Origin: Frateuria defendens
Lineage (GTDB): Bacteria; Pseudomonadota; Gammaproteobacteria; Xanthomonadales; Rhodanobacteraceae
NCBI RefSeq assembly: GCF_001182895.1
Contig: NZ_LFQR01000082.1
Span: 1-63,162 of the forward strand
Direction: 5' to 3'
DNA length: 63,162 nt
Under the pieces are notes generated by a model. The model saw nothing but the letters and a program-made list of their open reading frames with translations, ran no database searches and had not been told where the DNA came from. This document shows, one piece after another, positions 6,914 through 18,544 of the stretch. How positions within the stretch are numbered: the stretch's first letter is position 1; each line of letters starts with the position of its first letter. A program made the position numbers and the translations under genes.

Positions 6914-8740
6914 TCACCCGTGCAGGGCCGCATAGATGCGCTCGGCCAGGCCGCGGTCGATGCCCTTCACCCGGGTCAGCTCCTCGACGCCGGCGGCCTC
7001 CACGCCGGGCAGGCCGCCGAAGGCTTTCAGCAGCGCGGTGCGGCGGCGCGCGCCGATGCCGGGCACGTCCTCCAGCACGCTGCGCTCGCGCGCCTTCTCG
7101 CGCCGCTTGCGGTGGCCGCTGATGGCGAAGCGGTGCGACTCGTCGCGCACCGCCGCCACCAGGTGCAGCGCCGGCGACGCCGGGCCCGGATGGATCTCGC
7201 GCCCGGCGCTGGCGAGGATCAGGGTTTCCTCGCCGGCGCGCCGCCCCGGTCCCTTGGCGACGCCGACTACTTCGATGCCGGTCACGCCCAACTCGCGCAG
7301 CACGTCCAGCGCCTGCGCCACCTGGCCGCTGCCGCCGTCGATCAGCAGCACGTCGGGCTTGGCGCCCTCGCCTTCTGCCACCCGGCGGAAGCGGCGTGTG
7401 AGCGCCTGGTGCATGGCCGCGTAATCGTCGCCCGGCGTGATGCCGGCGATGTTGAAGCGGCGGTAGTGCGATTTCTCCGGGCCTTCCGGACCGAACACCA
7501 CGCACGAGGCCACCGTGGCCTCGCCGCGCGTGTGGCTGATGTCGAAGCACTCGATGCGCCGTGGCGGCTCGGCCAGCTCCAGCACGCGCTGCAGGTCGGC
7601 GAAGCGCGCGCCCAGCGTCTGCCGGCTGGCGAGGCGCGAGGTGAGCGAGGCCTGCGCGTTACGCTCGGCCATCTGCAGGAACTGCGCGCGTTCGCCGCGC
7701 ACGCGGGTCTTGAGTTCCACCGCATGCCCCGCCTGCCCGGCGAGCAGTTCGGCGAGGATCTCCTGGTCGGAAATCGCCTCGCCCAGGACCAGCTCATACG
7801 GCACCGGGCGATCGAGGTAATACTGCGCCACGAACTGCGCCAACACGTCGGCCGGCTCGGCATCCAGCGGCAGGCGCGGGAAGAAGTCGCGCGTGCCCAG
7901 GCTGATGCCGTTGCGGAAGAACAGCACGCTGACGCAGGCGAGGCCCGCCTCGATGCGGCAGGCGATCACGTCCATGTCCGCGCTGGCGCCCTGCACGTGA
8001 TGCTGCGCCTGCAGGCGGCGCAGCGCGGCCACCTGGTCGCGCAGCGCCGCCGCGCGCTCGAAATGCAGGGCGGCGCTGGCGCGCTCCATGGCGCCGACCA
8101 GTTCGTCGATCACCGCGCTGCTGCGCCCTTCCAGGAACATCTCGGCGTGGCGCACGTCGCTGCGGTAGTCCTCCACGCCGATCAGCTTGACGCACGGCGC
8201 CGTGCAGCGGCCGATCTGGTGCTGCAGGCACGGCCGCGAGCGGTTGCGGAAATAGCTGTCCTCGCACTGGCGCACCTTGAACAGCTTCTGCATCAGACTG
8301 AGGCTTTCGCGCACGGCGAAGGTGCTGGGATACGGCCCGAAGTAGCGCCCGGGCTGGTTGCGCGCACCACGGTGGAAGGCCAGCCGCGGGTAGTCCTCGC
8401 CGCCGGAGAGGTAGATGTAGGGGTAGCTTTTGTCGTCGCGCAGCAGGATGTTGTAGCGCGGCTTGAGCGACTTGATCAGCTGCGATTCCAGCAGCAGCGC
8501 CTCGCCCTCGGTGCGCGTCACCGTGATCTCGCAGCGCGCGATCTGCGCCACCATCGCACCGATGCGCGGCTCCATCCGCGGCTTGAGGAAATAGCTGCCG
8601 ACGCGCTTCTTGAGGTTGCCGGCCTTGCCCACGTAGAGCAGCTCGTCGTCCCCGTCGAAATAGCGGTAGACGCCGGGCGAAGTGGTCAGGGTGCGGACGA
8701 AGGCCTTGCCGTCGAAGGCGGGCATCGGAAGGGACTGCAT
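6914..8740 (-). CDS. uvrC: excinuclease ABC subunit C
   Basis: UvrC makes both incisions around DNA lesions in nucleotide excision repair after UvrA/UvrB load onto damage. The 608-residue protein starts with a GIY-YIG nuclease domain (SPGVYRYFDGDDELLYVGKA). A UVR domain (about residue 200) binds UvrB, and an RNase H-like endonuclease domain (IECFDISHTRGE through LIDGGSGQ) makes the 5' cut. The end is a pair of helix-hairpin-helix motifs (VPGIGARRRTALL, RVKGIDRGLAE). ATG 8740 (MQSLPMPAF) was chosen because it follows a G-rich stretch and gives nearly the E. coli length (610); ATG 8725 is the alternative. The 200 bases upstream hold no recognised feature. Confidence 0.96.
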   Translation of the reverse strand: MQSLPMPAFDGKAFVRTLTTSPGVYRYFDGDDELLYVGKAGNLKKRVGSYFLKPRMEPRIGAMVAQIARCEITVTRTEGEALLLESQLIKSLKPRYNILLRDDKSYPYIYLSGGEDYPRLAFHRGARNQPGRYFGPYPSTFAVRESLSLMQKLFKVRQCEDSYFRNRSRPCLQHQIGRCTAPCVKLIGVEDYRSDVRHAEMFLEGRSSAVIDELVGAMERASAALHFERAAALRDQVAALRRLQAQHHVQGASADMDVIACRIEAGLACVSVLFFRNGISLGTRDFFPRLPLDAEPADVLAQFVAQYYLDRPVPYELVLGEAISDQEILAELLAGQAGHAVELKTRVRGERAQFLQMAERNAQASLTSRLASRQTLGARFADLQRVLELAEPPRRIECFDISHTRGEATVASCVVFGPEGPEKSHYRRFNIAGITPGDDYAAMHQALTRRFRRVAEGEGAKPDVLLIDGGSGQVAQALDVLRELGVTGIEVVGVAKGPGRRAGEETLILASAGREIHPGPASPALHLVAAVRDESHRFAISGHRKRREKARERSVLEDVPGIGARRRTALLKAFGGLPGVEAAGVEELTRVKGIDRGLAERIYAALHG

Positions 8741-8940
8741 GCCCCCCATTCTAGCGGAACAGTCCACGCCGGCTGGCGGACCTGCTGCGTAGATTCGGCG
8801 CCATGAAGGTCCACAGGGCATGGCGAGGCGGCCAGTCGACGGCCTGCCAAGCCGTCGACGCGGGCTCACCATCTCGCGGCCGCGCTCCTGCCACCTGGCT
8901 TGCCGTCAATCCCGGATGTTTTCGCCTGCCGGCCAGGCGC

Positions 8941-9714
8941 TCAGCCCGGTCCGTGCAGCCATGCCTCGGCGCGCTGCAGGTCGGCCTCGGTGTCGATGCC
9001 CGGCGGGAACGGTTCCGGCGTCAGCCGCACGGCGATGGCGTGGCCGTGTTCGAGCACGCGCAGTTGCTCCAGCGACTCGGCCTGCTCCAGCGGCGTGCGC
9101 GCCAGCCGCGTGTAGCGGCGCAGGAAGCCGGCGCGGTAGGCGTAGATGCCGATGTGGCGCAGGAACGGCACCCCGGCCGGCAGCGCCTCGCGGCCGGCGG
9201 CAAAGGCATTGCGCGCCCACGGCAGCGGCGCACGACTGAAGTACAACGCCCGGCCGTTCGCTGCGCGCACCAGCTTCACCACATTGGGGTCGAACAGCTC
9301 ATGAGCGTCGGCGATCGGCGTGGCGAGCGTGGCCATCGGCGCCGCGTCCTCGGCCAGCGCGCGCGCCACCTCGCGGATGCCGGCGGCGGGCGCGAACGGC
9401 TCGTCGCCCTGCAAGTTCACCACGATGGCCTCGTCGGCCCAGCCGTAATGCGCGGCGCACTCGGCCAGGCGGTCGCTGCCGGAGGCGTGGTCGACGCGCG
9501 TCATGCACACGTCCACGCCCTGCCCCGCCAGCGCCTCGGCGATGCGCGCATCGTCCACCGCCACCACCACCTGCGCCGCCCCCGCCTGCAAGGCGCGCTG
9601 CGCCACCCGCACCACCATCGGCACGCCGGCGATGGCGCGCAGCGGCTTGGCCGGCAGACGGGTGGAGCCGTAGCGGGCGGGAATGGCGACGATGAAGGGT
9701 GGGACGGCCGGCAT
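8941..9714 (-). CDS. kdsB: 3-deoxy-manno-octulosonate cytidylyltransferase
   Basis: KdsB activates Kdo with CTP to CMP-Kdo for the inner core of lipopolysaccharide, in the cytoplasm. The 257-residue protein begins [19 protein letters not shown], the nucleotide-binding loop of the family. [10 protein letters not shown] supplies the metal-binding Asp, and [10 protein letters not shown] and [12 protein letters not shown] are typical of the C-terminal half. Length equals the usual ~250 residues. ATG 9714 is used because upstream residues are not family-like. In some relatives kdsB sits with lpxK and msbA; here it lies between aroA and uvrC on the same strand, separated by 241 and ~200 bases, so it is probably transcribed separately. 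Confidence 0.95.
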   Translation of the reverse strand: MPAVPPFIVAIPARYGSTRLPAKPLRAIAGVPMVVRVAQRALQAGAAQVVVAVDDARIAEALAGQGVDVCMTRVDHASGSDRLAECAAHYGWADEAIVVNLQGDEPFAPAAGIREVARALAEDAAPMATLATPIADAHELFDPNVVKLVRAANGRALYFSRAPLPWARNAFAAGREALPAGVPFLRHIGIYAYRAGFLRRYTRLARTPLEQAESLEQLRVLEHGHAIAVRLTPEPFPPGIDTEADLQRAEAWLHGPG

Positions 9715-9906
9715 GGCTACCTCATGGCGTGAGCGCGCAAGCCTACCCGTTGCGGCGGCGGCGTTCGAGCCCCGGTCGCCCCAGGAACTGTTCACGATGC
9801 CTTGCGAGACGCGCGCACCTTGCCCCGCAACCGGGCGTCGCGGCGTTGCCGCCGAGCAAGCGCGCTACAGGTCCGGCACGCCAGCGGCAAGAGCATATGA
9901 ACCGGC

Positions 9907-9942
9907 GCCAAGAACCCGCCTTGCACAAGGCAGGCTCTTGGC
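9907..9942 (-). terminator. long hairpin after aroA
   Basis: GCCAAGAACCCGCCTTG pairs with CAAGGCAGGCTCTTGGC (17 bp, two imperfect positions) around a 2-base centre. It lies 13 bases past the aroA stop, but no T run follows on either strand. It may be a terminator, an mRNA-stabilising hairpin or a repeat remnant. Confidence 0.45.
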
Positions 9943-9955
9943 GGTCACCGCGGCC

Positions 9956-11269
9956 TCACTCCGCCGCGGCGAGCGCGAAGCCGCAGCCATTCGCCAGTTC
10001 GATGAAGCCGGGGAAGGAAGTGGCGACGTTGCGGCAGTCGCCGATGGTCACCGGCCCTTCCGCCACCAGGCCGGCCACCGCGAAGCTCATGGCGATGCGA
10101 TGGTCGCCGTGGCTCTCGACCCGGCCGGCACCGAGGCGTCCGCCCTGGATGATCGCGCCGTCCGGCGTCTCCTCAATGGCCACGCCCAGCGCACGCAGGC
10201 CGGCGGCCATGCTGGCGATGCGATCCGATTCCTTCACCCGCAGCTCGGCCGCGCCGCGGATCACCGTGGCGCCCTCCGCCACCGCGGCGGCGACAAACAG
10301 CGCGGGGAACTCGTCGATCATGTCCGGCACCAGCGCCTCCGGCAGCTCGATGCCGTGCAGGCGCGCGTGGCTGATCACCAGGTCGCCCACCGGCTCGCCG
10401 CCGCTCTCGCGCTCGTTCTCGATGACGATGTCCGCGCCCATCAGGCGCAGCGCCTGCAACAGGCCGGTGCGGCGCGGATTGAGGCCCACCGCGGCAAGGC
10501 GCAGCTGCGAGCCCGGCACGATGCTGGCGGCGACCTGGAAGAAGGCCGAGGAGGAGAAGTCCGCCGGCACCGTGATGTCGGTCGCCCGCAGCCGATGGTT
10601 GCCGCCAAGCCTGGCATGGCCGGGCGCGAAAGTAATCGGCCAGCCGAAGGCGGCCAGCATGCGTTCGGTGTAGTCGCGGGTCGGGTGCGGCTCGATCACC
10701 TCGGTCTCGCCTTCGGCGTACAGGCCGGCCAGCAGCAGCGCCGACTTCACCTGCGCGCTGGCCACCGGTAACTCGTAGCGGATGCCGTGCAGCGCGCGGC
10801 CGCCGCGCACGGTGAGCGGCGGCAGGCCGTCGTGGCTGTCGATCTGCGCGCCCATGCGCGCCAGCGGCTCGGTGACGCGGCGCATCGGGCGCTTGGAGAG
10901 GGACTCGTCGCCGACCAGCGTGCTGTCGAACGCCTGCCCCGCCAGCAGGCCGGCGAGCAGGCGCATGCCGGTGCCGGCGTTGCCGCAATCGAGCGGCTGC
11001 GCGCAAGCGCGCAGGCCATGCAGGCCCACGCCGTGCACCACGCGCTCGCCCTCGGCCGGCGTCTCGAAACGCACGCCGAGCTGCGCCAGCACCGCGGCGG
11101 TGGCGCGGGTGTCCTCGCCCTCCAGGAAGCCCTTGATGTGCGAGCTGCCCTCGGCCAGCGCGCCGAACATCAGTGCGCGGTGCGAGACGGACTTGTCGCC
11201 GGGAACGTCCACGCTGCCGTGCAGGGGACCGGCCGGGCGGCTGGTCCAGTCGAGGCCGCCGCCGCTCAC
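9956..11269 (-). CDS. aroA: 3-phosphoshikimate 1-carboxyvinyltransferase (EPSP synthase)
   Basis: AroA transfers the enolpyruvyl group of PEP to shikimate-3-phosphate, the sixth step of the shikimate pathway to chorismate. The 437-residue protein shows VPGDKSVSHRALM near the start (the Lys-Ser substrate motif), LDCGNAGTGMRLLAGLLAG (PEP site), and RVKESDRIASMAAGL plus GDHRIAMSFAVAGL in the C-terminal half. The start is GTG 11269, which overlaps the pheA stop as GTGA; a much longer in-frame extension exists but is only a shadow of pheA. The serC-pheA-aroA order is typical of gammaproteobacteria and suggests one transcript that makes serine and aromatic precursors. Confidence 0.95.
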   Translation of the reverse strand: MSGGGLDWTSRPAGPLHGSVDVPGDKSVSHRALMFGALAEGSSHIKGFLEGEDTRATAAVLAQLGVRFETPAEGERVVHGVGLHGLRACAQPLDCGNAGTGMRLLAGLLAGQAFDSTLVGDESLSKRPMRRVTEPLARMGAQIDSHDGLPPLTVRGGRALHGIRYELPVASAQVKSALLLAGLYAEGETEVIEPHPTRDYTERMLAAFGWPITFAPGHARLGGNHRLRATDITVPADFSSSAFFQVAASIVPGSQLRLAAVGLNPRRTGLLQALRLMGADIVIENERESGGEPVGDLVISHARLHGIELPEALVPDMIDEFPALFVAAAVAEGATVIRGAAELRVKESDRIASMAAGLRALGVAIEETPDGAIIQGGRLGAGRVESHGDHRIAMSFAVAGLVAEGPVTIGDCRNVATSFPGFIELANGCGFALAAAE

Positions 11270-12354
11270 GGCAGGGCCACGGGGTAGGAGCCGAGCACGC
11301 GCACGTGCGCAGCGGCTGGTTCTATTTCGGCCAGCGCAACCTTCATCTGCTCGTCGTCGACATGGCCGGAGACGTCGATGAAGAAGGCGTATTGCCAGTT
11401 GCCCGTGTGGGCGGGGCGGGATTCGATGCGGTTCATGCTGATGCCGTGGCGGGCGAACGGGCTGAGCACGTCGTACAGCGCGCCGGGCTTGTCGTTCACC
11501 GTGATGAGCAGGGAGGTGCGGTCGTTGCCCGAGGGCGGGAACAGCGAGCGGCCGATGACCAGGAAGCGAGTGGTGTTGTCGGCGCGGTCCTCGATCGCCG
11601 AGGCGACGGTCTTCAGGCCGTAGATCTTGCCCGCCGTCTCGCCGGCGATGGCGGCCGCGTCGTCGATGTGCCGCGCCAGCCGCGCGCCTTCCGCATTGCT
11701 GCTGACCGCGATGCACTCGGCGTTGGGCAGGTTCAGGCGCAGCCAGGTCTTGCACTGCTGCAGCGACTGCGCGTGGCCGTAGACGCGGCGGATGTCCTCC
11801 AGCCGGCCGCTCACCGAGTGCAGGCACTGGTGCACACGCAGCTCCACCTCGCCGCAGATGCGCGCCTCGGAGGTGAGGAACATGTCCAGCGTGACCTGGA
11901 TCATGCCCTGGCCGGAGTTCTCCACCGGCACCACGCCGAAGTCGGCATGGCCGGCGGCGACCTCCTGGAACACCTCCTCGATGCTGCCCAGCGGCAGGCC
12001 GTAGGCGGCATGGCCGAAGTGCTTGCGCACGGCCTGCTCGCTGAAGGTGCCCTCGGGGCCGAGGAAGCCGACCTTGAGCGGGTCCTCCTGCGCCAGGCAG
12101 GAAGACATGATCTCGCGGAACAGCCGCACCATCTCGGTGTCCGACAGCGGCCCCTGGTTGCGGTCCACCACCATGCGCAGCACGTGGGCCTCGCGCTCGG
12201 GGCGGTAATAGTCGATCGCCGAGAGACCCTCGCCCTTCACCCTGGCCACCTCGCGCGCCCAGTTGGCGCGCTCGGAGATCAGTTCCTGGATCTGCCGGTC
12301 GATGCTGTCGATACGCTCGCGCACCTCGCCGAGCGAGAGCTTCGGTTCGTTCAT
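11266..12354 (-). CDS. pheA: bifunctional chorismate mutase/prephenate dehydratase
   Basis: PheA converts chorismate to prephenate and then to phenylpyruvate for phenylalanine. The 362-residue protein has an N-terminal AroQ-type mutase domain (LGEVRERIDSIDRQIQELIS, about 8-95). The prephenate dehydratase domain follows (VGFLGPEGTFSEQA, then FGVVPVENSGQGMIQ, and TTRFLVIGRS). The end is an ACT domain (SLLITVNDKPGALYDVLSPF, with GISMNRIESRP) that normally gives phenylalanine feedback inhibition. ATG 12354 gives the usual length; upstream residues are not family-like. It sits 82 bases after serC and overlaps aroA by four bases. I see no attenuator-type leader. Confidence 0.95.
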   Translation of the reverse strand: MNEPKLSLGEVRERIDSIDRQIQELISERANWAREVARVKGEGLSAIDYYRPEREAHVLRMVVDRNQGPLSDTEMVRLFREIMSSCLAQEDPLKVGFLGPEGTFSEQAVRKHFGHAAYGLPLGSIEEVFQEVAAGHADFGVVPVENSGQGMIQVTLDMFLTSEARICGEVELRVHQCLHSVSGRLEDIRRVYGHAQSLQQCKTWLRLNLPNAECIAVSSNAEGARLARHIDDAAAIAGETAGKIYGLKTVASAIEDRADNTTRFLVIGRSLFPPSGNDRTSLLITVNDKPGALYDVLSPFARHGISMNRIESRPAHTGNWQYAFFIDVSGHVDDEQMKVALAEIEPAAAHVRVLGSYPVALP

Positions 12355-12436
12355 GGGATGGATGTCCAGGCGTAAAGCCGTCCAAGGGGACCGCCAATGG
12401 TGCCGCAAAACCGGCGGCTTGTGTGCACGGGCAATC

Positions 12437-13522
12437 TCAACCGTGGCGCGTCGCGAAGTCGCGCATGAAGGCCACCAGCGCCTCAACCGCCTCCGGTGGC
12501 ACCGCATTGTAGAGCGAGGCGCGCATGCCGCCGACCGCCTTGTGGCCCTTGAGCGCGAGCAGGCCCGCCGCCTCCGATTCCTGCAGGAACAGTGCATCGA
12601 GCGCGGTATCGTGCAGGGTGAAGGGCACGTTCATGCGCGAGCGCGAGGCCGGGTCGATCGGGTTGCGGTAGTAGCCGCCGGAGCCGTCGATGGCCGCGTA
12701 GAGCTGCCCGGCCTTGGCCTCATTGCGCGCCGCCATCGCGGCCAGGCCGCCCTGCGCCTTCAGCCATTCGAAGGTCAGCCCGGCCAGGTACCAGCCCCAA
12801 GTGTTGGGCGTGTTGAGCATCGAGCCCTGCGCGGCGTGCGCGGCGTAGCGGAAGATCTTCGCCATCGGCCGGCCCGCGCGCTCGAGCAGGTCGCGCCGCA
12901 CGATCATCACCACCAGGCCGGACGGGCCGATGTTCTTCTGCGCGCCGGCGTAGATCAGCCCGTAGCGGCCGACGTCCAGCGGACCGGACAGGATGTTGGA
13001 GGACATGTCCACCACCACCGGCACGTCGCCGGCGGTGGGGATGTCATGGAACTCGACGCCGTGGATGGTCTCGTTGGCGACCACGTGCACGTAGGCCGCG
13101 CCGGGATCGAGCTGCCAGCCGTCGCGGGCCGGCACCTGCCGGTAGTCGTCGGCGCGGTTGCTGGCGGCGATGTTCACCTTCACGTACGGCGCCGCCTCGC
13201 TGGCGGCCTTCTCGCTCCAATGGCCGGTGATGACGTAGTCGGCGCGCTCGCCCTGGCCGGCCAGGTTCATCGGGATCTGGGCGAAGTGTTGAGTGGCGCC
13301 GCCCTGCAGGAACAGCACCGCGTAGTCCTCGGGCACCGCCAGCAGCTCGCGCAGGTCCGCCTCGGCCTGCTCGGCCATGGCGATGAAGCGCTTGCCGCGA
13401 TGGGACTGTTCCATCACCGAGGAACCGCTGCCGCCCCAGTCCAGCAGCTCGCGCTGCGCCCGCTCGAGCACCGCCAGCGGCAGCGCCGCCGGTCCCGCAC
13501 TGAAGTTCCACGCCCTGCCCAC
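12437..13522 (-). CDS. serC: 3-phosphoserine/phosphohydroxythreonine aminotransferase
   Basis: SerC is a PLP enzyme of serine biosynthesis (3-phosphohydroxypyruvate to phosphoserine) and also serves pyridoxal phosphate synthesis. The 361-residue protein begins [19 protein letters not shown], the family signature. The PLP-lysine lies in [12 protein letters not shown], and [16 protein letters not shown] carries the PLP-ring Asp. The C-terminal [21 protein letters not shown] is well conserved, and length equals E. coli SerC (362). It is the first gene of the likely serC-pheA-aroA operon. The 146 bases between it and the FHA gene contain nothing I recognise beyond palindromic GC-rich stretches. 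Confidence 0.96.
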   Translation of the reverse strand: MGRAWNFSAGPAALPLAVLERAQRELLDWGGSGSSVMEQSHRGKRFIAMAEQAEADLRELLAVPEDYAVLFLQGGATQHFAQIPMNLAGQGERADYVITGHWSEKAASEAAPYVKVNIAASNRADDYRQVPARDGWQLDPGAAYVHVVANETIHGVEFHDIPTAGDVPVVVDMSSNILSGPLDVGRYGLIYAGAQKNIGPSGLVVMIVRRDLLERAGRPMAKIFRYAAHAAQGSMLNTPNTWGWYLAGLTFEWLKAQGGLAAMAARNEAKAGQLYAAIDGSGGYYRNPIDPASRSRMNVPFTLHDTALDALFLQESEAAGLLALKGHKAVGGMRASLYNAVPPEAVEALVAFMRDFATRHG

Positions 13523-13668
13523 GTTCGGTTTTCCTAGCCTGAGAAACAGGCCGGCATTATGACGCTGCGCAACAAGCCCGGGTCAATGCACGGCATGTCG
13601 CAAGCGGGCGGGGCAGCACCGGCGTCGATGCCGGCCTGCCGGGCCTTGGCCGCAGGCTCCGGCGGCTT

Positions 13669-14436
13669 CTAGAACCGGAACAGCAGGACCAGGGCGATGC
13701 CCAGCGCCAGCACGGCGGCCGTGAGGATCAGCCACCAGACCTCGCCGCGCGGGCCGGCCTGCGCCTCGGGCGATGGCGGCGCGGGCGGGTCGGGCATCAC
13801 GATCTTGGGTATCGGGCGCAGCCCGGGCGCGTCGATCACGAAGCGGTGGACGCCGATGCCGAGCTGGTCGTCCGGCCGCAGCCTCGCCTGGCGCACCGGC
13901 GCGCCGTTGACCCGCAGCGGGTAGCGCTCCGGCAGGCTGCGCGCCTCAACCTCCAACTGGCCGTCGCGCCAGCCGAGCACGAGGTCGGCGCTGGCGCCCT
14001 GCGGCAACTCCAGCGGCACCTCGCCGGACGAGCCCAGCTCCAGACGCTCGCGCAGGGGAAACACCCGCCCCGACAGCGGCCCGGCCACCGCGCGCAGCGC
14101 CGCCGTGCAGCGGGCGGCGTCGGCCAGGGCCTGCGGCGCGCGCCGGCCCGGATCCTCGTCCGCGCGCAGCTGGAGGCGGCATTCGCCGATGCTCAGCACG
14201 TCGCCGGCGCGCAGCAGCGCCCGCTCGCGCACCGGGCGCGCGTTCACGTAGATGCGGCCGCCGGCGGGCAGCACCTGCAGCACCCAGCCGCGCCGGTCCT
14301 GCTCGATGCGCAGGTGGTGGGCGGCCACCTGCGGCGAAGCCAGCACCAGATCGTTGTCGGGCGCGCTGCCCAGGCGCAGCGACGCCTGCGTCCAGCGGAA
14401 ATCCTCGCGGGTGGAATGGGGAAACTCGATGCGCAT
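13669..14436 (-). CDS. two-FHA-domain protein with C-terminal membrane anchor
   Basis: FHA domains bind phosphothreonine peptides; the partner here is unknown. In 255 residues there are two FHA-like modules: residues ~18-92 (LRLGSAPDNDLVLASPQVAAHHLRI shows the family G-R/S-x-D-N-D-L and S-x-x-H pattern) and ~125-205 (a weaker copy with LGWRDGQLEVEA, LRVNGAPVRQARLRPDDQLGIG). A proline-rich linker leads to one C-terminal transmembrane segment, WWLILTAAVLALGIALVLLF, ending with RF. The FHA domains would be cytosolic if the protein is tail-anchored. No kinase or secretion gene is adjacent, so no pathway can be assigned. It is divergent from the PHA-type gene at 14558. Confidence 0.75.
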   Translation of the reverse strand: MRIEFPHSTREDFRWTQASLRLGSAPDNDLVLASPQVAAHHLRIEQDRRGWVLQVLPAGGRIYVNARPVRERALLRAGDVLSIGECRLQLRADEDPGRRAPQALADAARCTAALRAVAGPLSGRVFPLRERLELGSSGEVPLELPQGASADLVLGWRDGQLEVEARSLPERYPLRVNGAPVRQARLRPDDQLGIGVHRFVIDAPGLRPIPKIVMPDPPAPPSPEAQAGPRGEVWWLILTAAVLALGIALVLLFRF

Positions 14437-14557
14437 CGGTAAACCGCTCGGCGAACGGCCGGACTCTAACAGATGCGCGCGCCGCGCCGGCGAAGCGTGC
14501 CGGCGAACGACGCCGCGCGTCGCTTATGATGGCCGGCTACGCATCCGGAGACCACCC

Positions 14558-14842
14558 ATGCCCAGCATCGACATCCATCGCCCCCACCAGCTCCCGCTCG
14601 CCGACGCCCGCGCCGTGGTCGAGCAGGTCGCCGCGCGCATGCGCGAGAAGCTCGGCGTGGAGAGCCGCTGGCAGGGCGACACCCTGCTCTTCTCGCGCCA
14701 GGGCGTGGACGGATCGATCGCGGTGAGCGCCGACGCGGTCCACGTCAGCGCCAGGCTGGGCCTGCTGCTAGCGCCCCTCAAGGGCATGGTGGAAGAGGAA
14801 ATCCGCCGCAAGCTGGACGAGCATTTCGGCGGCCTGGCCTGA
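14558..14842 (+). CDS. polyhydroxyalkanoic acid system family protein
   Basis: This 94-residue protein resembles the small PF09650 family found in PHA-granule regions: MPSIDIHRPHQLPLADARAV, then ARMREKLGVESRWQGDTLLF, VSARLGLLLAPLKGMVEEEI and KLDEHFGG. Function is not established even for the family; a SRPBCC-like fold and granule association have been suggested. The ATG has a good ribosome binding site (GGAG, seven bases before). A TATGAT sequence at 14525-14530 could be the -10 element. No PHA synthase or phasin gene is in the window, so the name rests on sequence resemblance alone. Confidence 0.75.
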   Translation: MPSIDIHRPHQLPLADARAVVEQVAARMREKLGVESRWQGDTLLFSRQGVDGSIAVSADAVHVSARLGLLLAPLKGMVEEEIRRKLDEHFGGLA

Positions 14843-14848
14843 GCATTC

Positions 14849-14883
14849 TTCAACCAGGCGCCAGGACATGCCATAATGGCATG
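14849..14883 (+). promoter_or_regulatory. infA promoter region with overlapping palindrome
   Basis: CATAAT (14872-14877) can serve as a -10 element, with a weak TTCAAC -35 17 bases upstream. The -10 is the core of CATGCCATAATGGCATG (14867-14883), a perfect 8-bp inverted repeat around one base. That could be an operator, or chance in a short gap. Confidence 0.4.
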
Positions 14884-14929
14884 CTAACGCGGCCATGTCG
14901 GCCGTGCTCGCACACATCCGACGGAACGC

Positions 14930-15148
14930 ATGGCCAAAGACGACGTCATCGAAATGGAAGGCTCGGTCCTCGAGACCCTGCCCAACACCATGTTCCGCGT
15001 GCAGCTGGAAAACGGGCACGTGATCATCGCCCATATCTCCGGCCGCATGCGCAAGCACTACATCCGCATCCTGACCGGCGACAAGGTCAAGGTCGAGATG
15101 ACCCCGTACGACCTGACCAAGGGTCGCATCACCTACCGCATGAAGTGA
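14930..15148 (+). CDS. infA: translation initiation factor IF-1
   Basis: IF-1 binds the ribosomal A site during initiation together with IF-2 and IF-3. The 72-residue protein is a single OB-fold and matches the family end to end: [20 protein letters not shown], then [40 protein letters not shown] and [19 protein letters not shown] precedes the ATG. It converges on clpA, with a perfect palindromic terminator between them. In many gammaproteobacteria infA lies near aat and clpA, and this position agrees. Confidence 0.97.
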   Translation: MAKDDVIEMEGSVLETLPNTMFRVQLENGHVIIAHISGRMRKHYIRILTGDKVKVEMTPYDLTKGRITYRMK

Positions 15149-15216
15149 TGCCCGCCGCGGGAGCGCGCCTGCGGCGCGAGTGACCCGCAAAGCGACATCC
15201 GGCAGCGCCCGAAACG

Positions 15217-15246
15217 AGAAGGCCGCGTCCATGGACGCGGCCTTCT
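15217..15246. terminator. shared terminator between infA and clpA
   Basis: This 30-base perfect palindrome (arm AGAAGGCCGCGTCCA) lies in the gap between the convergent infA and clpA genes. It lacks a long T run but the stem is very stable, and it could serve both directions. Confidence 0.7.
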
Positions 15247-15270
15247 GCCATGCCCGCAAAACGGCCGGGT

Positions 15271-17538
<2,268 letters not shown>

Positions 17539-17601
17539 CCGGACCGTCTCCGTTTCAAGACCTGGGCGGCAACTGCCGCGATGGCTACAAAGTGGGGTCG
17601 T

Positions 17602-17934
17602 TCAGAGCTTTTCCATAGTGCACAACAGAGGATGTTGGTTGGCGCGTGAATAATCGTTCACCTGCGTCACCTTGGTCTCCGCCACCTCGCGGGTAAACAC
17701 GCCGCATACGCCCTTGCCGCGCGTATGGACATGCAACATCACCTGTACGGCTTTCTCCTGATCCATGCCAAAGAAGCTTCGCAACACCTCTACCACGAAG
17801 TCCATGGGAGTGAAATCATCATTCAGCAGTAGGACCTGATACAGCGGCGGCCGCACCACCTCCGGCTTGGCCGTTTCGACCGCCAGACCGTGTCCGCTGC
17901 CGTGCTCTTGTTCGGGTTCGTGCGCCATGGTCAC
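17602..17934 (-). CDS. clpS: ATP-dependent Clp protease adapter protein ClpS
   Basis: ClpS delivers N-degron substrates to ClpA. After a flexible acidic/His-rich start, the core is [20 protein letters not shown], with the DDFTPM segment of the N-degron pocket, then [21 protein letters not shown] and [18 protein letters not shown]. The length is 110 residues from ATG 17934, or 108 from ATG 17928; E. coli ClpS has 106. On the minus strand TATACT at 17964-17959 is a possible -10 element, without a clear -35. It is divergent from nudJ and leads into clpA. Confidence 0.96.
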   Translation of the reverse strand: MTMAHEPEQEHGSGHGLAVETAKPEVVRPPLYQVLLLNDDFTPMDFVVEVLRSFFGMDQEKAVQVMLHVHTRGKGVCGVFTREVAETKVTQVNDYSRANQHPLLCTMEKL

Positions 17935-18055
17935 CGTGGATAGCTCGCCTTCGGAGTCAGTATACGCCGCGGCTTTCGGGCCGTTCGGGCGTCGTCGGCT
18001 TGAGGTGATGGCACAATGTCGCCATTTCCAGTGCCTCTCGCCGTCCCCTGCCTAA

Positions 18056-18544
18056 ATGACCTCTTCCGCTTCCGCCGCCGAGATCTGGCGCCCCCATGTA
18101 ACCGTGGCCTGCGTGGTCGCCGACGGCGACCGCTACCTCATGGTCGAGGAGGAGGTCGGCGGCCGGCTGGTCTACAACCAGCCGGCCGGCCATCTGGACG
18201 ACCATGAAAGCCTCGCCAGCGCCGCCGTGCGCGAGACGTTGGAGGAAACCGGCTGGACGGTGGCGTTGACCGACCTGATCGGCGTGCACCAGTGGCGCAG
18301 CACCGAGCATGGCGACGGCGTAGTGCGCTTCAGCTTCGCCGCCCGCGCGCTGTCCCACGACCCGCGCCGGCCGCTGGACACCGGCATCCACCGCGCGCTG
18401 TGGCTGACCCGCGGCGAGATCGCCGCGCTGGGCGAGCGCGTGCGCAGCCCGCTGGTGCTGCTCAGCATCGACGCCTGGCTCGCCGGCCAGCGCCTGCCGC
18501 TGTCCTGCGTGGCCAGCCTACTGCCCGAACCGCCCGCGCCATGA
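18056..18544 (+). CDS. nudJ: Nudix phosphohydrolase, NudJ-like
   Basis: NudJ hydrolyses nucleoside di- and triphosphates and, in E. coli, HMP pyrophosphate. The Nudix box is complete: [20 protein letters not shown] followed by TGW, with the REx2EE catalytic residues (about residues 45-66). The protein is 162 residues, the usual NudJ size. The strongest support is context: nudJ-mnmA-hflD in the same order as in E. coli, with an ATGA overlap into mnmA. Substrate is not fixed by sequence, so a general Nudix hydrolase is the safe reading. Confidence 0.88.
   Translation: MTSSASAAEIWRPHVTVACVVADGDRYLMVEEEVGGRLVYNQPAGHLDDHESLASAAVRETLEETGWTVALTDLIGVHQWRSTEHGDGVVRFSFAARALSHDPRRPLDTGIHRALWLTRGEIAALGERVRSPLVLLSIDAWLAGQRLPLSCVASLLPEPPAP

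Noticed and set aside
11270-12397. N-terminal extension of the aroA frame by over 370 codons
   Set aside because: It covers pheA in another frame and is not protein-like; GTG 11269 with GTGA overlap is the natural aroA start.
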